Source: Sphingobacteriales bacterium (GTDB lineage: Bacteria > Bacteroidota > Bacteroidia > Chitinophagales > Chitinophagaceae). From it: a DNA stretch of 64,000 nt. The stretch lies in the NCBI GenBank assembly GCA_003963365.1, contig RXJG01000004.1, positions 412,009 through 476,008 on the forward strand, in the 5' to 3' direction. Of this stretch, positions 8,102 through 18,100 are shown piece after piece. The stretch's first letter is position 1; each line of letters starts with the position of its first letter. Under the pieces are notes generated by a model. That model made no database searches. It saw only the letters and a list, made by a program, of their open reading frames with translations, and was not told the origin of the DNA. The position numbers and the translations under genes were made by a program.

Positions 8102-10594
8102 TTAAAAACTCAACCGGAAACTACCAAACACTCCAAACCTCCTAACTTGTTCAACAGGCAAAGGTCTTGGCAATACTCTCCACACAAAATCCAAACGGAA
8201 TACTTTTAAAATATTATCCACCCCTGTACCCAATTCCATATACGTTTTGCCATCGAGAGATTGAAATACAGCACCATTGGTAAAGTTGAGTTGTTTATTG
8301 GCATCACTTAAGCCGCCCCATAAAAACTTGGCATTCCAAAATTGCCGGAATTTTAATTTACGGGTAACAGGTATAAAACGGAATATTCCGTTGCCAATAT
8401 TATGCTCGAGGTTAATGCCAGCATACTTATCGCTGATATATTCCCAGCGGTTCATCAGGTTAAAGGCTGATTTATTATAGTAATGCAATTCATTACCCGG
8501 ATGTACATCTAACAACGCAAATGGTAAAGTGCCAAATGTTTTACCTGCATACGCATTAAAAGAAATATTTCCATACGGAGGTATCTTAACAAAGTCAGAT
8601 ATACTTCCGGATAGTTTGTGATAATCATAGTTGCTGTTTAAAATGCCTGCAATACCTTTTGTGTATTTGATTTCAGCAATAGGATAGGGACTGCCCAAAC
8701 TGGTACGGAAGAAATTATTTTCTAGAAACTTTTCCAGATATGCGAACCTTAATTTTATTTGTACTTCAAATGTATTTAACGGATCACCTTTACCGGCAGT
8801 AAAAGCACTTTTAGGAGGTAAATAAATTAATGGATCATATTCTTTTCTGTCCAATACCAGCGTTCCGGATAGCCCAAATTTTGTTTCTTTAAGAAGGTCC
8901 AGTTTTTCTTCTTTCAACCGCATGAATTTTCTGGGCACACCATGTTTTCTTACCGCTAAAGCAAAAATATTATCAGTACTTACTTCATCATAATAGAACT
9001 GCCCAAAATCAAGATCATCGGTATAAGAACCATACAATCTTAACCTGGGATCACGTTTAAAAATATACATTGCTTCGGCATGTCCTTTAAACTTTTTATC
9101 ACTAAAGCCATAAGCCAGGTAAGAAGAGAGATAAAGATTTTTATTGAAATATTTGTTAGTTCCCAAATCAAATCGCACCCGGTATCCTTCCAAACTGTCA
9201 AATGAAACCCAGTTGAACCAGGGTCCTATTTGGTAGTTGCCTATATTTTTATAACCGGTTCCAATAAAATTGATCGCATCGGTATATTTTTTAAAGATGG
9301 GCATCTTTTGTAAAGTGTCCACCATCTGGTATATAGCTTTTTCATTTTTGCTCAACTCTTCATGTCTTGAACTTTTCCAAAAGCTATCCGCTTTCGTGGA
9401 TGCGTCCGGTTTCAATACAATTTCTTCCTGTTTCCGGTTTAGTTTCAATGAATCCAGCACATGATCGCTGTTTAGTAATACATCTTTGTAGGTAGTAGTT
9501 TTTCTCCCCGTAAAGGATAGTCTCGATTTACCTACCGGTGAAATGTCAACAACAAATTTATCTTTTGATAAAAACCAGGTAGAATCATTGACCAATGAAT
9601 ATTCCTGTACCAGGCTTAAACGGCTTACAAAATTGATATTTGCATCTTTTGGTATGCGCAGGTTCATCTTTTGAATGGCGAACGTTTTCGCATCTACCCA
9701 GCAATCACCATAAAAACTATTTTCACCCAAATGTTTTGGCGTAAAGGTGAGATGATAAAATTTGCGTTTGGCAACAAACTGTGTATCGGCAACTTTATAA
9801 ATATAATACACATCTCCATTATCACTGGCAGGACTCACAAACTGTTTATCAAACACCGGAATAAAATTGTTATAGACATCCACATTCTGGTACATACCAC
9901 CCAGCAGTTTGCTCACACTTTCATTATTTACACCCGATGTTTGACTGGCTTTAATTACTTCACGGTAACGGGTGGGATTTTTCTGGTAGTAATAATCAGA
10001 AAGAGTTTCAGTAAGAAATACCGGCAAGAAAGGACGATCTTCGGATAAGCTGTCCACATTATCGAAAATGAAGCCAAAAGGTTTAAACAACTTGATCTCC
10101 TTCATCTTTTCCTTATTGATATTGATGAGATCAAGCTCCAGTTTATTATACAACTGGTATCCAAAATTGGTAAAACGATAACGGTCGTTCTGCGATTTAT
10201 GTTTTACGATAAGACTCCACAACAAAAGTCCTTTGTTTACATGCGATCTTACCACCACATCTCTTTTACTCACGGCTCTTTCCAAATTAATCAGCAGGTT
10301 AATCGTGTCTTTGTTGCTATCAATAAAATGCCTGTAATTATCGTAACCAACATAACTTATAATGAGACTATCTTTCGGCCATACATTAAAAACAAATTCA
10401 AAATGGCCGGATGAATCAGTCAGTTTTCCTCTTTCTGTTTTAGCAAAATAAACTGAGGCAAAAGGTACCGGCTCATCACTATGAGAATCTTTAACGTAGC
10501 CGGTTAAAACTTTACGCTGCGCAGTAACAGGTATACAAAAACCCAAGAGCAGGAACAGAGGTAAAGTTTTTTTCAATAGGTGGTATAAGGACAT
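8102..10594 (-). CDS. DUF5686 outer-membrane protein with carboxypeptidase-regulatory-like domain
   Basis: The 830-residue protein has a signal peptide (about 1-26, ending VTAQ), then a CarboxypepD_reg-like beta-sandwich (about 30-110; GYVKDSHSDEPVPFASVYF) of the kind found at the start of TonB-dependent receptors. A long DUF5686 region ends in a beta-barrel with a terminal Phe (FRLSF), as in outer-membrane proteins. It probably sits in the outer membrane; the function is unknown. I chose the ATG at 10594 because it begins a good signal peptide; the upstream in-frame extension destroys it. Confidence 0.88.
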   Translation of the reverse strand: MSLYHLLKKTLPLFLLLGFCIPVTAQRKVLTGYVKDSHSDEPVPFASVYFAKTERGKLTDSSGHFEFVFNVWPKDSLIISYVGYDNYRHFIDSNKDTINLLINLERAVSKRDVVVRSHVNKGLLLWSLIVKHKSQNDRYRFTNFGYQLYNKLELDLININKEKMKEIKLFKPFGFIFDNVDSLSEDRPFLPVFLTETLSDYYYQKNPTRYREVIKASQTSGVNNESVSKLLGGMYQNVDVYNNFIPVFDKQFVSPASDNGDVYYIYKVADTQFVAKRKFYHLTFTPKHLGENSFYGDCWVDAKTFAIQKMNLRIPKDANINFVSRLSLVQEYSLVNDSTWFLSKDKFVVDISPVGKSRLSFTGRKTTTYKDVLLNSDHVLDSLKLNRKQEEIVLKPDASTKADSFWKSSRHEELSKNEKAIYQMVDTLQKMPIFKKYTDAINFIGTGYKNIGNYQIGPWFNWVSFDSLEGYRVRFDLGTNKYFNKNLYLSSYLAYGFSDKKFKGHAEAMYIFKRDPRLRLYGSYTDDLDFGQFYYDEVSTDNIFALAVRKHGVPRKFMRLKEEKLDLLKETKFGLSGTLVLDRKEYDPLIYLPPKSAFTAGKGDPLNTFEVQIKLRFAYLEKFLENNFFRTSLGSPYPIAEIKYTKGIAGILNSNYDYHKLSGSISDFVKIPPYGNISFNAYAGKTFGTLPFALLDVHPGNELHYYNKSAFNLMNRWEYISDKYAGINLEHNIGNGIFRFIPVTRKLKFRQFWNAKFLWGGLSDANKQLNFTNGAVFQSLDGKTYMELGTGVDNILKVFRLDFVWRVLPRPLPVEQVRRFGVFGSFRLSF

Positions 10595-10717
10595 GTTACA
10601 AAAGTAACGATTCCTGTACTGGTGGGTGTAAGCTATTGTTAACAAAATGATATTGGGCGTTAAATTTTAGCAGCAAACCGTACAAAAAATATTTGGAAAA
10701 TCAGGTTTGAAGAATTT

Positions 10718-10734
10718 ACTTTGTAATTCAAAGT
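10718..10734. promoter_or_regulatory. 17-bp palindromic operator, copy 1
   Basis: ACTTTGTAATTCAAAGT is a perfect inverted repeat (ACTTTG / CAAAGT around TAATT) ending 7 nt before the ATG at 10742. The identical 17 bp with the same 7-nt spacing occurs at 11738 before creD. It overlaps the expected promoter and transcription start. The natural candidate to bind it is the winged-helix regulator encoded between the two copies. The binding partner is inferred. Confidence 0.7.
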
Positions 10735-10741
10735 GCTTTTT

Positions 10742-11401
10742 ATGGGTGATTATCAACAACCAATTGACTCGATAAAAGATATTAAGCAAATGATGGAGCG
10801 CAGCAGCCGTTTCATCAGTTTAAGCGGATGGAGCGGAGTGGCTGCAGGAATATGTGCTTTAGCGGGTGCATGGTTTGCCGGTGGAATTATTAATGCCAAT
10901 GGCGGCCCTTCAGCAGAACACATTTCAGTATACAGGGCCAATCATGCTGATAATGGGTTGCTCGATCTGAGGGTGTTTATGGGAAGTAAATTGTTTTTGA
11001 TTGCAGCACTCACTTTCGCAGCAGCTTTTTTTCTCTCCTTCTTTTTTACATGGACCCGTAGTAAAAAAACAGGGATACCGGTTTGGGGCAGCAGTTCACA
11101 ACGACTATTGATAAATGTGTTGGGGCCAATGGTGGCAGGTGGTTTGTTTTTACTGCGAATGATTCAACTGGGGATAGTTGGATTGATTGCTCCCGGGTGT
11201 TTAATATTTTACGGACTGGCTTTGGTCAATGCATCAAAATATACACTGGGCGAAGTGCGGTATCTTGGTTATGCCAATATACTGCTGGGAATAATTAATT
11301 GCTGGTACATTGGTTATGGCCTTTATTTTTGGGCGGCCGGTTTTGGTGTGTTGCATATAATATACGGTGTTATTATGTGGTATAAATATGAGCGACAATA
11401 A
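10742..11401 (+). CDS. Polytopic membrane protein upstream of winged-helix regulator
   Basis: The 219-residue protein has about five hydrophobic segments (near 30-52, 85-108, 130-150, 153-172 and 180-212) and a charged N terminus (DYQQPIDSIKDIKQMM). I do not recognise a named family; similar genes occur beside HTH regulators and creD in Bacteroidota. The ATG at 10742 sits 7 nt after the palindromic operator; an in-frame GTG at 10733 overlaps the operator and is unlikely. The regulator gene follows 20 nt downstream, so the two probably form an operon. Confidence 0.75.
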   Translation: MGDYQQPIDSIKDIKQMMERSSRFISLSGWSGVAAGICALAGAWFAGGIINANGGPSAEHISVYRANHADNGLLDLRVFMGSKLFLIAALTFAAAFFLSFFFTWTRSKKTGIPVWGSSSQRLLINVLGPMVAGGLFLLRMIQLGIVGLIAPGCLIFYGLALVNASKYTLGEVRYLGYANILLGIINCWYIGYGLYFWAAGFGVLHIIYGVIMWYKYERQ

Positions 11402-11421
11402 TAAAGATGCGATAAACATTC

Positions 11422-11721
11422 ATGAAGAATCCGATAGAAAACTTAAATAAGATTTTTGACAGCCGCATACGCCTGGGCATTATGAGTGCTTTAATGGTGA
11501 ATGAGGAAGTGGGTTTTAATACATTAAAAGAATTGATTGGTGTAACAGATGGCAATCTTGCTTCACATTTAAAAACGCTGGAAGATAGTGGCTATGTAAA
11601 AGTGCAGAAAGGTTTTATCGGGCGAAAGACTAATACCACTTACCAGGTAACCAAAGCAGGGGAAAAAGCGTTTCAGCAGCATATTGATGCATTGGAGCAA
11701 ATGATCAAAGGGATGAAATAA
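11422..11721 (+). CDS. Winged-helix transcriptional regulator (HTH_34/ArsR-MarR-like)
   Basis: The 99-residue protein is a single winged helix-turn-helix domain: a helix with IFDSRIRLGIMSAL, a recognition region with GVTDGNLASHLKTLEDSGYV, and a wing with KGFIGRKTNTTYQVT, ending in a dimerisation-like helix. Proteins of this size and pattern are dimeric repressors. It follows the membrane protein gene by 20 nt and precedes creD. Identical palindromes stand before both neighbouring transcription units, so autoregulation plus control of creD is likely. No ligand-binding or cysteine sensor motif is visible. Confidence 0.88.
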   Translation: MKNPIENLNKIFDSRIRLGIMSALMVNEEVGFNTLKELIGVTDGNLASHLKTLEDSGYVKVQKGFIGRKTNTTYQVTKAGEKAFQQHIDALEQMIKGMK

Positions 11722-11737
11722 TTTTTTTTATACTTAC

Positions 11738-11754
11738 ACTTTGTAATTCAAAGT
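11738..11754. promoter_or_regulatory. 17-bp palindromic operator, copy 2 (before creD)
   Basis: Identical to the palindrome at 10718-10734, again ending 7 nt before an ATG (11762). The match continues beyond the palindrome as rCTTTTTATG, so sequence and spacing are both conserved. It lies between the regulator gene and creD. Confidence 0.7.
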
Positions 11755-11761
11755 ACTTTTT

Positions 11762-13621
11762 ATGAATTCAGAATTTAAAAATCAAATCAGCACTTCTCCC
11801 GGTATAGCTTTTCGGATATGGTTTTACAGTGCCGGTATTTTATCTGTGGCTGTATTACTTCATCAATTATATAATACTGGTATTGCAGCGTTGCTCATTA
11901 CGGTGGTATTTTTTCTTGCCTCTTTTATATTAAGTACCCCGGCTTTTTTAATACTTGCATTTATTATACCGGTAATCAATAAATCTGCTGTATCGTGGCA
12001 AAGCAAATTAAAGCGATTGATTGCTTTGGAACTTTTTATTTCATTGGGTTATGGGTTTGTAACCGGTCCTGCAATTCTTTTTATTGATCACAGAGATTTT
12101 ACGGATATAAACCCTTTCATCGCCATGATTACTGCGATGATAATTTTATTTATGGTAGTGTTACTGGCTACTGTTTTTGAATTAAAAAATATCGCTGTTT
12201 ATTTTTCAAATCGCTACTTCACCTTTTCCCAGGCGTGGACAATTTTTTTCAATCTTAATAATCAAAACATAAATAGTATGGAATCCTCAGTACACGAAAC
12301 GACAGCTGCTATGCCGTCTTCAACTTCATCATCAAACCGGATATTAATTAAAGGTGTTATTACCGGTGCTTTGATTTTGTTATTGCTCATCCCTTCTTTT
12401 TTTATTACCAACCTCGTTACAGAAAGACAACAACGGCAAAAAGAAGTGGTTAGTGAAGTAAGCAGTAAATGGGCTACCGAGCAAACTGTAAGCGGTCCCT
12501 ACCTGGTTTTACCTTATACCTACAACTACACCGGCGATACAGGTAAACCATATACTGTAAGAACTAATCTGGTTGTATTTGCAGATAATTTAAAAGTAAA
12601 TGGTGAGATGATGCCTGAAAACAGGCAACGCTCTATTTATAAAGTGTTACTCTACCGTTCATCGCTGAGTGTAAGCGGAAACTTTAAATCCCAATGGCCA
12701 GCCGATGTTAATACAGCTAATATAGATTTTGCCAATGCAAAATTATGTTTTGGTATAAGCGATTTTAAAGGACTGGAGGAAGAAGTAAAAATTAATCTTA
12801 ATAACCAGTCTTATTCATTATCTCCCGGTTTGCCGTTAACGGATGTAAGTGATAATGGATTATCTGTTCCGGTATCATTAACTGCAGAAGTACTTAATTC
12901 AACTGTTCCTTTCAATTTTAGTTTGAAGTTACATGGTAGTGAACGATTGCACTTTCTTCCATTAGCTGCTAACAGCAGGTTTGATGTGAAATCTGCATGG
13001 CCGCATCCTTCCTTCGATGGAAACGTATTGCCCAATGATCATACTATAAATGATAAAGGGTTTAATGCCACCTGGTCGTTTAACCGGGCTAATCTTCCTT
13101 TTAATATGGTAACATTAGCAGGGAAATTCAAAAAAGAAAATCTTGGTTTTGGAGTAAGTATTGTGCAACCGGCTGATCAGTATGATAAAACTATGCGCAG
13201 TGTAAAATATGCGATACTGTTTATCGGGTTAACGTTTGCTTTCTTCTTTATTATTGAATTATTACAGAAAAAGCCTTTTCACCCGGTGCAGTATGTACTG
13301 GTTGGGCTGGGATTGCTGATTTTTTATACCCTGCTGCTTTCCATCAGCGAATTTTTACTGTTTGACTATGCTTATGCTATTGCAGCCGGTGCCACTATTT
13401 TACTGATCAGTTTATATGCTAAAAGCCATTTTACCAAATGGAGTATTGCCGGTGTATTTGCGACAGCATTAACCTGTTTATATGGATTCATCTTTGTATT
13501 GATACAACTGGAAGACACAGCCCTGCTACTTGGCAGCATTGGATTATTTATAATACTGGCAGGTGTAATGTATTTGAGCAGGAGGATAAAATGGTATGGC
13601 ACCAGTTACCAGGCTGCCTGA
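11762..13621 (+). CDS. creD: CreD-like inner-membrane protein with N-terminal membrane extension
   Basis: Residues from about 195 onward match CreD (cell envelope integrity/inner-membrane CreD): a hydrophobic segment with ILIKGVITGALILLLLIPSF, a TERQQRQKE motif, a large periplasmic domain with SGPYLVLPY, and a C-terminal bundle of about five helices. The first ~170 residues are an additional multi-helix membrane domain not usual in CreD, whose typical length is about 450. The join holds a Met (12279, MESSVHE) that could be an original CreD start. In E. coli creD belongs to the CreBC regulon and affects envelope and colicin or beta-lactam phenotypes; here regulation by the adjacent HTH protein is more likely. 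Confidence 0.85.
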   Translation: MNSEFKNQISTSPGIAFRIWFYSAGILSVAVLLHQLYNTGIAALLITVVFFLASFILSTPAFLILAFIIPVINKSAVSWQSKLKRLIALELFISLGYGFVTGPAILFIDHRDFTDINPFIAMITAMIILFMVVLLATVFELKNIAVYFSNRYFTFSQAWTIFFNLNNQNINSMESSVHETTAAMPSSTSSSNRILIKGVITGALILLLLIPSFFITNLVTERQQRQKEVVSEVSSKWATEQTVSGPYLVLPYTYNYTGDTGKPYTVRTNLVVFADNLKVNGEMMPENRQRSIYKVLLYRSSLSVSGNFKSQWPADVNTANIDFANAKLCFGISDFKGLEEEVKINLNNQSYSLSPGLPLTDVSDNGLSVPVSLTAEVLNSTVPFNFSLKLHGSERLHFLPLAANSRFDVKSAWPHPSFDGNVLPNDHTINDKGFNATWSFNRANLPFNMVTLAGKFKKENLGFGVSIVQPADQYDKTMRSVKYAILFIGLTFAFFFIIELLQKKPFHPVQYVLVGLGLLIFYTLLLSISEFLLFDYAYAIAAGATILLISLYAKSHFTKWSIAGVFATALTCLYGFIFVLIQLEDTALLLGSIGLFIILAGVMYLSRRIKWYGTSYQAA

Positions 13622-13648
13622 TTAAATAACAATTATAAAAATTAAACT

Positions 13649-13864
13649 ATGAAATCAATTTGGTTTAAAAAGGCAGGCTGGATTTATATACCGGTTCATC
13701 CAATAGGATTACTGGTTACTATTCTTTGCCTGGCAATAAATGTTTGGTTTTTTATTGCCCTGGACCGTCATTCGCATTCTGTAAGCGATACGCTGATCAA
13801 TTTTTTTGTATACTTCAGTTGTGTGGCATTTTGGTGGAAATACGTGGCTGAAAAAACAAGTTAA
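13649..13864 (+). CDS. Small membrane protein, 71 residues
   Basis: Two predicted transmembrane helices (about residues 18-38 and 47-64) with a short loop containing DRHSHS. I recognise no family. It lies 28 nt after creD and its stop is 1 nt before the dgkA start, so it appears to be part of the creD-dgkA-DUF1361 transcription unit. Coding support comes from this tight packing and the membrane-protein-like composition. Confidence 0.6.
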   Translation: MKSIWFKKAGWIYIPVHPIGLLVTILCLAINVWFFIALDRHSHSVSDTLINFFVYFSCVAFWWKYVAEKTS

Positions 13865-13865
13865 T

Positions 13866-14231
13866 ATGAGACGGGAAAGTATAACCAGTACGTTTTCAAA
13901 TGCAATAAGAGGCATAATGTTTTCTTTTAGACACGAACGAAATTTTCGGATTGAATTATTTATGATGTTGCTCACGTTCGTCATAGCAATTATTTTTCCT
14001 ATTTCAGCCATGCAATGGATTGTTATTGCATTTTGTTGCGGAGCGGTATTGTCTCTTGAATTGATAAACACGGCGCTGGAAAAATTAGCTGATGCCGTTA
14101 CAGTAGAATTTCATCCATTAATTAAACAGGCAAAAGATGTGGCAGCAGGCGCTGTACTGCTGTCATCCGTTACCAGTGTAATCATTGGCCTTATCATATT
14201 TGTTCCCAAAATAAAACTTTTGTTATGCTGA
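13866..14231 (+). CDS. dgkA: Diacylglycerol kinase family protein
   Basis: The 121-residue integral membrane protein carries the DgkA signature ELINTALEKLAD (about residues 59-70), the N-terminal FSNAIRGIMFSFRHERNFR amphipathic region, and three transmembrane helices. Bacterial homologues phosphorylate diacylglycerol or undecaprenol at the inner membrane, recycling lipid carriers. The ATG at 13866 gives the normal length; an in-frame start at 13806 overlaps the upstream gene. It overlaps the next gene by 7 nt. Confidence 0.92.
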   Translation: MRRESITSTFSNAIRGIMFSFRHERNFRIELFMMLLTFVIAIIFPISAMQWIVIAFCCGAVLSLELINTALEKLADAVTVEFHPLIKQAKDVAAGAVLLSSVTSVIIGLIIFVPKIKLLLC

Positions 14232-14857
14232 AACTAAGAGAGCAATCATGGCTTTATGTTTCCATGATGTTTAGTTGTGTTTTATTAATCACACGGATGC
14301 TGGTTACGCATACATACACGTATATTTTCTTTGGCTGGAATTTATTCCTAGCATGGATACCCTTTGTGGTAAGTAATATACTGGCATTGAGGAACAGGCG
14401 GTTTGATCAAACAATACTTTTCTTCTTATGGTTAATCTTTTTTCCCAACGCACCGTATATCATTACCGATTTTTTTCATTTTGAAAAAAGAGCTCCAGTT
14501 CCTGTGTATTACGACCTGGTGTTAAGTTTTTCATTTGCCTGGAATGGGGTGTTGCTTGGAATAATCTCTTTATTAAACATAGAACGATGGTTGAGTGAAA
14601 GAATGAGTAAGTCTAAAAGTATAATGATTGTTTTATTTTGTTTAATTCTCTGCGGATTCGGAATATATATCGGCCGCTATCTCCGGTGGAACAGTTGGAA
14701 TGTGGTAACCAACCCGGTTGATCTGAGTACTGATATAATTGACCGGATATTAAATCCATTTCATTACCTGAAGACATGGATGGTCACCGGTTTATTTGCG
14801 GCTTTTCTTACAATCATCTATTTCAATATTAAAAAACTAATACAATTCAAATCCTGA
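14225..14857 (+). CDS. DUF1361 membrane protein
   Basis: A 210-residue polytopic membrane protein with about six helices and the family's conserved blocks FFPNAPYIITDFFHF (about 76-90) and YIGRYLRWNSWNV (about 152-164). DUF1361 proteins have no known function. Its start overlaps the end of dgkA by 7 nt, indicating translational coupling and possibly a linked role in lipid or envelope metabolism. Confidence 0.88.
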   Translation: MLKLREQSWLYVSMMFSCVLLITRMLVTHTYTYIFFGWNLFLAWIPFVVSNILALRNRRFDQTILFFLWLIFFPNAPYIITDFFHFEKRAPVPVYYDLVLSFSFAWNGVLLGIISLLNIERWLSERMSKSKSIMIVLFCLILCGFGIYIGRYLRWNSWNVVTNPVDLSTDIIDRILNPFHYLKTWMVTGLFAAFLTIIYFNIKKLIQFKS

Positions 14858-14882
14858 ATCATTAACTATTAAATCTTTTATT

Positions 14883-15101
14883 ATGCATTTCAAACAATGG
14901 AAAGAATGGTTTCAGTTGAATGCTGTTCATTTTTCTCCAATCAACCGGAAAGGACCAGATGAATTAACAGCAAAGGAAAAGCAACTCATCACCAGCTCTT
15001 TTCAACAGTTTCAAAAAGGTGAACATTCGGAAGAAAAACACTTGTATCAGTATGCAAAGGCAACAGGGAGATACCTGTTACAGTGGAAGAATCACACATA
15101 A
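14883..15101 (+). CDS. Hypothetical protein, 72 residues
   Basis: A small soluble, charged protein (MHFKQWKEWFQLNA..., KGPDELTAKEKQLITSSFQQF) of mostly helical character, without signal or membrane segment. No family recognised. It follows the DUF1361 gene by 25 nt and ends 6 nt before a strong terminator, so it is the last gene of this unit. Confidence 0.65.
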   Translation: MHFKQWKEWFQLNAVHFSPINRKGPDELTAKEKQLITSSFQQFQKGEHSEEKHLYQYAKATGRYLLQWKNHT

Positions 15102-15107
15102 GAGCAT

Positions 15108-15138
15108 AAAAAAGCCGCTTCAATTGAAGCGGCTTTTT
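15108..15138. terminator. Bidirectional intrinsic terminator
   Basis: A perfect 13-bp stem (AAAAAGCCGCTTC / GAAGCGGCTTTTT) with an AATT loop, U-tracts on both strands, between the 72-residue gene (+) and the convergent outer-membrane protein gene (-). Confidence 0.9.
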
Positions 15139-15155
15139 TATATCAATAATTTCTT

Positions 15156-18100
15156 TTAAAAATCCAATCCCAGCGAAACGTACATCTGTGGTTTTCCTTT
15201 GAAGAACACATCAACCGGCCAGCCGGCATCAAATCGAATGAAATAACCAAGTAATGTACTTCTGGCTCCAAATCCATAACCGGCAACAAAAGGACCAATG
15301 CCCGGTGTTTTAACCAAAATGGAAACAGGATTACCCGGTTGTGAATAGGTTACCGAAGGGCGGGCAATACCTTTATACGCCCCATTCCAGGCAGTACCCA
15401 TATCAAAGAATTGAACTAACTGGAAGTTACGAAGGAACGCATTATTGATGGGTCGGTTAATAAAGGTGGTAAACAACGGCAATCTTAATTCGCTGTTGAT
15501 AATAACTGCATTATTACCGTTGGCTACATTTTGTTTAAAACCACGCAGGTTAACAGCCAGTGACTGATAGGCGTAAGACTGATCAGCTGCGGGCCGATTG
15601 GCACTGAGGAAATATTTTTCACTTCCGGGGTTGCCATTATTGCCAAACATCAGCCATCCATCTGTACCACCCAGGTAATAAACAATTTTTTGTGTGCCCC
15701 ACGAAACATCAAGTGCTCCACGCACTGCCCACACAAAATTCCGGTAGATAGGCAAGTAATTCCTGATATCCGTTCCAAAGTTGTAAGTCAGTTGACTTTT
15801 GTTACCGGTAAGCACATTCAGATCCATGTAAACTTTATACCTGAACCCTTTCCAGATATTTAATGCAGGATTTAACGTATTATCATGTACATATTCCAGC
15901 CGGTTGAGGACGAAACGCCTGGTGGCATCAGGTACTTTTAACCCCAGCCCGTTAAAATCTGATGTGCTTTTTACCACGATCCTGTCTTCCCGCAGGCCAC
16001 CAACATACCGAAGGCTTTTTACTTTGTTAAAGGGGTAAGTTAAATTCAACTGATAAATATTTGAAATACTCTTGCCCAGTAAATAAATGGAAGCAGTAGG
16101 ATCAGCCTGAATACCTACTTCGGCAGATGAACGATAATAGGTAAGTCCCCAGTCTAACCTCCTTTTAAGATTGATAAAACCAAAAAGCACTTCATTATCT
16201 TTTAAATTGGTAGAAGGCCTTATGGCGCCAATAAATTTATAATCTTCCATCAAATCGCTGATGCCCACCCTTATCATACCATTCAGGGCATTTTGATTGG
16301 CCAGTTTAATAGGCCCGGCACCACCAGCATAGGTTTGATAACGGCTTACCAGTATATTGTTATTAAAACCAACCATTGCATAGTCGGCGGAATATTTTTT
16401 GATATACTGAAATAGCTTTGATTTCTTTAATGGATTAGGCTGACCCGTTTGTTCATCGGGTAACGATTTAGCTTTGGCTGCATCAATACTGTCTGATTTA
16501 TCATTGGCAAATTCACTCTGGAAGAAATCATTTTTATTCGTGGTATCTGATGTACTGGGTTGCTTTACCTCCAGCACTTCACCTTTTGCAATGCGTTCAG
16601 CTTTTATCAGCCGTTTTACATAATCGGTTGGCCGTGGATTTACATTACGTTTTCGCAAGGTTTGTTCATCCACTTTCAGTTTATACAAAAACTTAAAATC
16701 TCCCTGGCGGGTAACTTCTGTTACCTGTCCGTTATCGCCAGATATCCTTGACTCTAATAATCCGCTTTGATAATTAGAGATAGGAAAGGAATAAGTTGAA
16801 TCAACGGTGATGGAGAAATATCCAACAGAATCTGGTTCTTGTTTATTCCATGCTTTTAATGTGGAGTCCAATTCTAATGGATCAGGATTACGTAATACTT
16901 CATCACCAATCACCACCACGGTATCTATACCGGCTCTTTGCGAACGAAAGAAACCTGCGTAACGGTTGGCCACACCATTTTCATCGGCCACAAAAGTGAA
17001 ATGGTTGGTATTGTATTGTGATGGATAACGGGCATTACCCATTTTTAAATTGGTGAGTTTGGAAATCTGTTTGAATTCAGATTTATTCCAGTTATCCACC
17101 AGGAAAATATTGTAACGGTTATTAGAAGGTAAAACTGTGTCGGCACTTACCGCTTCCGGCGAAGGACGGTTAGATGAATAAAGAATACCACTCTTACCGG
17201 GGAACGCTGCAAAAGACGGATCAATATCATCATACACATCATTGGTGATCTGCTCCAGCTTCATGTCTTTTATCTTGTACACATATATATCTGAATGTCC
17301 GTTCTTAACTCCACTGAAGATAAGACTGTTGGCATCCAGCATATATTTCATGTCCTGTATCTGATCAAACTTTTCGGTTAATGTTTGCTTTTCAGTTTTT
17401 AACCGTCGCAGCAGGTCATACACAAAAAACTTTATTTGTCCTTCTTCCATTACTACCACTGCCAACCTGGTTCCTTTAGGATCCCATGCTAAAACAGGAT
17501 AGTTAGGATTAACATCCTGCTCCAGGTTGCGAACACCGTTTTTCCATAAAACTTTTCTTTCGGTGAAATTTTCAACCAAAATCACTTTTTGAAGACCTTT
17601 TTTAAATTCTACCAAAGCATAAGTAAAACTTTTTGGCTGAGGATTGGCTTCAAAACGATAATAATCGGTATTGTTGCTGATTTCTTTTAATACGGAAAGT
17701 TTCCCTTTAGGTGCATTTTTTCTGCCACGTATATCATCATAATATTTTTTAGTGGTGTATTCCATAAACTCAGCCAGCAGCGGTTTTAATTTCTTTTTGC
17801 TAATCTGTTCACAGGCACGGTTTACATTTTTATAAATGCGGGAGAGATATAATAGATAGGTAACGTTTTCCTTTTTATACTTTTCTTCAATATAATTCCA
17901 GAAAGCATGCCCGGCGAGTAATGGTTTATCAAACGCAAAATGATAAAATGTTTTGTAATCATTACCCAGTATGGCCGATTTCAACTGGTCATCTAACGCA
18001 GTACTCCAGTTTTCACCTACATAAGCAATATATCCATCTGTCATCCATTTAGGTAAATCGAGCAATGCCTGGTTGCTGGCAAACTCGCCAATATCATCTC

